Part shown: positions 61,062 to 64,000 of the stretch, piece after piece | How positions within the stretch are numbered: position 1 is the first letter of the stretch | How the letters are laid out: the number at the start of each line of letters is the position of its first letter | Assembly: GCF_008973715.1 (NCBI RefSeq) | Contig: NZ_WBOL01000016.1 | Location: forward strand, 26,821 to 90,820 | DNA from: Nitrincola schmidtii | GTDB taxonomy: Bacteria > Pseudomonadota > Gammaproteobacteria > Pseudomonadales > Balneatricaceae | Direction of reading: 5' to 3' | DNA: 64,000 nucleotides | The notes under the pieces: model-generated | Seen by the model: the letters and a program-made list of their open reading frames with translations, nothing else | Databases searched by the model: none | Told to the model about the DNA's origin: nothing | Position numbers and translations under genes: made by a program

Positions 61062-64000
61062 CTACTCTATGATGAGTGAACCTGCATCTATCATTTTTGC
61101 AATTAAATCATCTCCATCAAAGCTACTATATTGATTTTCAAGATCAGCAACAGTCCACCCTTGAAGTATAATCATTTGATCGACGTCAGAACCGTTGGTG
61201 CTGATGCTTAACACCGCAGCGCCATTATCGTCGGCAATGTTTAAAGCACTCAAAGGATCACTTGTATCGCTTAACAAGTCGCTAAGATCTAGCGTATCAT
61301 TTTCACTCACATTAAAACTGTTACTACTCAGATTGAAATCCGTAACAATATCAACAGCTGCTGTTAAAACGCCATCTTCAGTCGTACCTTCATCACCTAA
61401 TCGCCAAACAAAGGTATCTGCTCCAAGCCCTCCTGTTAGGATATCGTTACCTCCACCACCGATCAAAATATCATTACCATCTGAACCCAACAAGACTTCA
61501 TCAGCGTCAGTTCCAACTAGCGTAAATGTTCCATCAGGATTTTGTGCTGTGATCGTGGCATTAATAGATCCAGAAACCTCGTCCCCATCAGCATCTATTG
61601 CAGTAAAGTCAATCACGACGGAAGTATCATCAGGTAGAAGTTGCTGAGAGGTAGTGATATCAAGCAGTCTGACATCAGTTCTCGGCGCAGCTTCAACTTC
61701 AATCGCATTAAACTGTGTGCCATTAGGAAGACCAATACTCTCCAAACTAACAGAGACCGTTGAGTTTTCTCCAAAACTTGTATCTGTAGTTGAACCATTA
61801 AAACGAGTCACTGCTTCTAACGGTGAAGTTCCTGTGGAAATTGGTAGCTCAGTTAAATCCGTGCCTTCAAAAACCTTATAATCAAAACTATTGCTGGTGT
61901 TTGCTGTAATTTGAATAGTATAAAGAGTCGATTCAATACCACTGTTAATATTAACAACCCTAACAGTCAGTGACTCTCCCGCAGACATTTTTTGAACAGT
62001 CAAACTTACATTGGTAGTTTCATTTCTGAAGTCATCCAAAGAGGCCGCTGTAACATCATAGAAAAGAGCATCATTAGTTGGATCGTTATCATAAAGAGGG
62101 GCTTTATATGCTGAATCGAAGAAAACGAACTTAACAACCTCAACATCATTGAGAAGATTGTTATCGATTCCTAACCCTTGGTTTGAACTATTCACTCGGT
62201 CTCCAGTATTTCCTCCAATTATGACTGATGAAGAAAACTCTCCGAATGTCTGTAAATATCCACTCGGTGCCGATGCACCCAAGCCTACCAATGTTGAACT
62301 TGAACTAATTTCAGGTGAAGCATTTAGGACAGTAAAATCATATGTACCATCTGCATTCAGTGTGATGGTGAATAAAGGAGTAAGTTGCCCTGTTGCTACA
62401 GCGGTTAATGAAATACTGCCATCCGGATTTGGAACTGGATCTAAGTACTCAACACCCGGTATTTCGTTCCCCATAATTGATGTATAACCACCAAATCCAT
62501 CAGCCAAATAGTCAATATCTATAAAGCCAGAAACTGTGATGTTACTCTGATTAACAGTAATGACATCAGAAACACCATTGAAGGTTGGTACACCATCGAG
62601 GAAGATAATCTCATCACCAATATTCACTGTTGCAGTATCAATATCACCATCAGCATCGGTTACAGTAACTTTGGCCTCTAATACAATGCCAGAAAATGTG
62701 ACTTGATCACCTTGGCCAAGCGTTTCATCATGAAATAAGCCGATAGAAGACAACTCCACAACAATACTTCCACCATCTAATCTGAGATCTATTGTCAGAG
62801 CAGTTCTTATTAAATTAGAGTCATCCATGTAGCGACCAACGAAAGAGGTTTCGCTGACCTTGTAGAGAAAAATCTCAAAGCCAGATGCAGTCATTAAACC
62901 TGATGAAATACCACCATCTTCAAGAACTTGTGTACCTTCTAGGACTTTTACATCAAGACTGTAAACAGTACTGTTCATCTCTGCGGGACCGTCAGCACCA
63001 AAAATACTGGTATCAATTAGCGCAAAGTTAATTGTAGAAACACCACCGGTCTCTTTAATGAACGGATTGAAGTCATCATCAATTATTAAATCAAGTTTAG
63101 CCATCGGCACATCGTCGATAATGGCAACATTGAGTTCACCTGTGGCAGTGGTTCCGCCAACACCTGCGACGGAGACAGCGATAGTGTCGCTGACGGTAGT
63201 ATCGTTGTCAGGTTTCTCGTGGAACTGAGCTGCGTTTAGCGTGTAACTGAACGAAACAGTGCCACTAGTCGCAGAACCAGTATAGCCAGTGATCACCAGC
63301 GTGCCTTCACCGGTATCAATACCGTCCGAAGGTGCATCAGCGGTGAAGCCTTGCAACTGAGCGAGCGTGAAGCTGGTGCCACCCACGGTGACCGTGGCGA
63401 TACCATCGGTCGCCGAAACTTGGAAGCTACCTGTGTTAGTCTCGCTGGTATCTACAACCGAAGTCAGGCCTGCCTCAAACACAGTAGTGTCTGGAACATC
63501 GATGCCTGCAGTCGTGACCGAGGCCGAATCATCTGCACCTTGAATTTCAATGACTAAATTCGCTGAACTAGTATCACCATCCGCATCTCTGATAGTGTAA
63601 GTCAGCGTCTGACTGATTAGATCGTTGGCGGTTAAACCTTGAACTGCTGCACTGCTGTTGTTGAGTACAAAACTATAGTTACCATCGGCACCAAGCGTCA
63701 GTGTACCGTATTGGCTGAGAGTGTTGATAGCCGCTGTGTTGTCATCCCATGCAAACGCACCAGTGGCAGCTGGGCCATCAGCACCGTATGAATCATTTAG
63801 CAGAACGTTGCCACTAACCGATTGAACATCTCCGTCTTCTGTAACCCTGACCTTTTCCTCATCTTTGGCCACTGGCACATCGTCGATAATGGCAACATTG
63901 AGTTCACCTGTGGCAGTGGTTCCGCCAACACCTGCGACGGAGACAGCGATAGTGTCGCTGACGGTAGTATCGTTGTCAGGTTTCTCGTGGAACTGAGCTG
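61062..64000 (-). CDS. Large repetitive RTX adhesin with T1SS C-terminal signal, 5' partial
   Basis: The minus-strand frame stays open to the window end, so the gene is truncated here; the visible portion is over 970 residues. The protein has bacterial Ig/VCBS-like repeats of the T1SS-143 type (GADGPAATGAFAWDD, GADGNYSFVL, YTIRDADGDTSSANLVIEI). Near the C-terminus (about 61410-61510) are RTX calcium-binding nonapeptides (GSDGNDILIGGGGNDILTGG), followed by a VC_A0849-type type I secretion signal. It is a surface or released adhesin for biofilm attachment (BapA/LapA-like). The dedicated ABC exporter is not in the window. A GTG at 63878 is not the start: the frame upstream repeats an internal sequence exactly. 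Confidence 0.93.
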   Translation of the reverse strand, partial: AQFHEKPDNDTTVSDTIAVSVAGVGGTTATGELNVAIIDDVPVAKDEEKVRVTEDGDVQSVSGNVLLNDSYGADGPAATGAFAWDDNTAAINTLSQYGTLTLGADGNYSFVLNNSSAAVQGLTANDLISQTLTYTIRDADGDTSSANLVIEIQGADDSASVTTAGIDVPDTTVFEAGLTSVVDTSETNTGSFQVSATDGIATVTVGGTSFTLAQLQGFTADAPSDGIDTGEGTLVITGYTGSATSGTVSFSYTLNAAQFHEKPDNDTTVSDTIAVSVAGVGGTTATGELNVAIIDDVPMAKLDLIIDDDFNPFIKETGGVSTINFALIDTSIFGADGPAEMNSTVYSLDVKVLEGTQVLEDGGISSGLMTASGFEIFLYKVSETSFVGRYMDDSNLIRTALTIDLRLDGGSIVVELSSIGLFHDETLGQGDQVTFSGIVLEAKVTVTDADGDIDTATVNIGDEIIFLDGVPTFNGVSDVITVNQSNITVSGFIDIDYLADGFGGYTSIMGNEIPGVEYLDPVPNPDGSISLTAVATGQLTPLFTITLNADGTYDFTVLNASPEISSSSTLVGLGASAPSGYLQTFGEFSSSVIIGGNTGDRVNSSNQGLGIDNNLLNDVEVVKFVFFDSAYKAPLYDNDPTNDALFYDVTAASLDDFRNETTNVSLTVQKMSAGESLTVRVVNINSGIESTLYTIQITANTSNSFDYKVFEGTDLTELPISTGTSPLEAVTRFNGSTTDTSFGENSTVSVSLESIGLPNGTQFNAIEVEAAPRTDVRLLDITTSQQLLPDDTSVVIDFTAIDADGDEVSGSINATITAQNPDGTFTLVGTDADEVLLGSDGNDILIGGGGNDILTGGLGADTFVWRLGDEGTTEDGVLTAAVDIVTDFNLSSNSFNVSENDTLDLSDLLSDTSDPLSALNIADDNGAAVLSISTNGSDVDQMIILQGWTVADLENQYSSFDGDDLIAKMIDAGSLIIE
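63106..63232. repeat. Exact 127-bp DNA repeat within the adhesin gene, copy 1
   Basis: Identical to 63874-64000 at every base read. It encodes the end of a repeat unit (FHEKPDNDTTVSDTIAV onward). The offset is 768 bp, exactly 256 codons. Confidence 0.95.
63874..64000. repeat. Exact 127-bp DNA repeat within the adhesin gene, copy 2 (runs off the window)
   Basis: Second copy of the repeat at 63106-63232. Identity continues to the last base of the window, so the repeated unit is longer than seen. Confidence 0.95.

Noticed and set aside
63878..63878. GTG at 63878 as start of the RTX adhesin
   Set aside because: The frame is open upstream to the window end and encodes the same repeat sequence found inside the protein.
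1..64000. CRISPR arrays, tRNA/rRNA genes, insertion sequences, prophage
   Set aside because: No regularly spaced direct repeats, tRNA-like cloverleaf segments, transposase or integrase ORFs were seen by reading; short RNA genes could still be missed without a covariance search.

Overview
The window looks like chromosomal DNA of a marine gammaproteobacterium, probably Oceanospirillales-like. This is inferred from the moderate-to-low GC content, the gene families (AzlCD, SelO, TmcA, DsbD, RND efflux, many c-di-GMP proteins, a giant T1SS adhesin) and clear LexA-, OxyR- and sigma54-type sites; no species can be named. No rRNA, tRNA, IS element, prophage or CRISPR array was recognised.

Layout. 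1-3.4 kb: a LON-domain protein cut by the window edge, AzlC/AzlD, a VRR-NUC (FAN1-like) nuclease and PpiC. 3.8-13.8 kb: a guanidine-nitrogen operon of ABC transporter (binding protein, permease, ATPase), two DUF1989 proteins (carboxyguanidine deiminase-type), a biotin-dependent urea/guanidine carboxylase and allophanate hydrolase. It is preceded by a near-perfect sigma54 promoter, a probable NtrC site and a guanidine-I (ykkC) riboswitch. A second riboswitch of another class, guanidine-II (mini-ykkC), lies inside the operon just before the carboxylase. This is the most notable system in the window: nitrogen limitation appears to gate transcription, and two guanidine sensors gate expression at two points.

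14-28 kb: 1-Cys peroxiredoxin with an OxyR site, SelO, a YcgR-type PilZ protein fused to a dead HD-GYP domain, YciA, a cupin, a chemoreceptor, a DUF6436 protein, a thiolase, an esterase lipoprotein, a glutathionyl-hydroquinone reductase, and a three-gene signalling operon (NMT1-like binding lipoprotein, PhnD-GGDEF receptor, CheY). 28-42 kb: MFS transporter, a DUF4236-like protein, LexA-box uvrB divergent from aspC, a diguanylate cyclase, then a TetR-MFP-RND-OMF efflux operon with an operator over its promoter.

42-64 kb: housekeeping genes (dcd, mrp, trmA, metG, tmcA, dsbD, DAHP synthase) mixed with an HDOD protein, a VWA plus J-domain pair, two toxin-antitoxin modules (MntA/HepT and ParD/ParE-like), a GST, a ferredoxin-NADP reductase-like flavoprotein and an isochorismatase-like hydrolase. 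The window ends inside a large RTX adhesin whose 5' part continues outside and contains DNA-identical repeats.

Several starts were moved from the longest open frame to internal ATG/GTG/TTG codons where a ribosome binding site, overlap or palindrome supports it; each case is noted. All functional calls are by reading the sequence and family knowledge; no database search was run.
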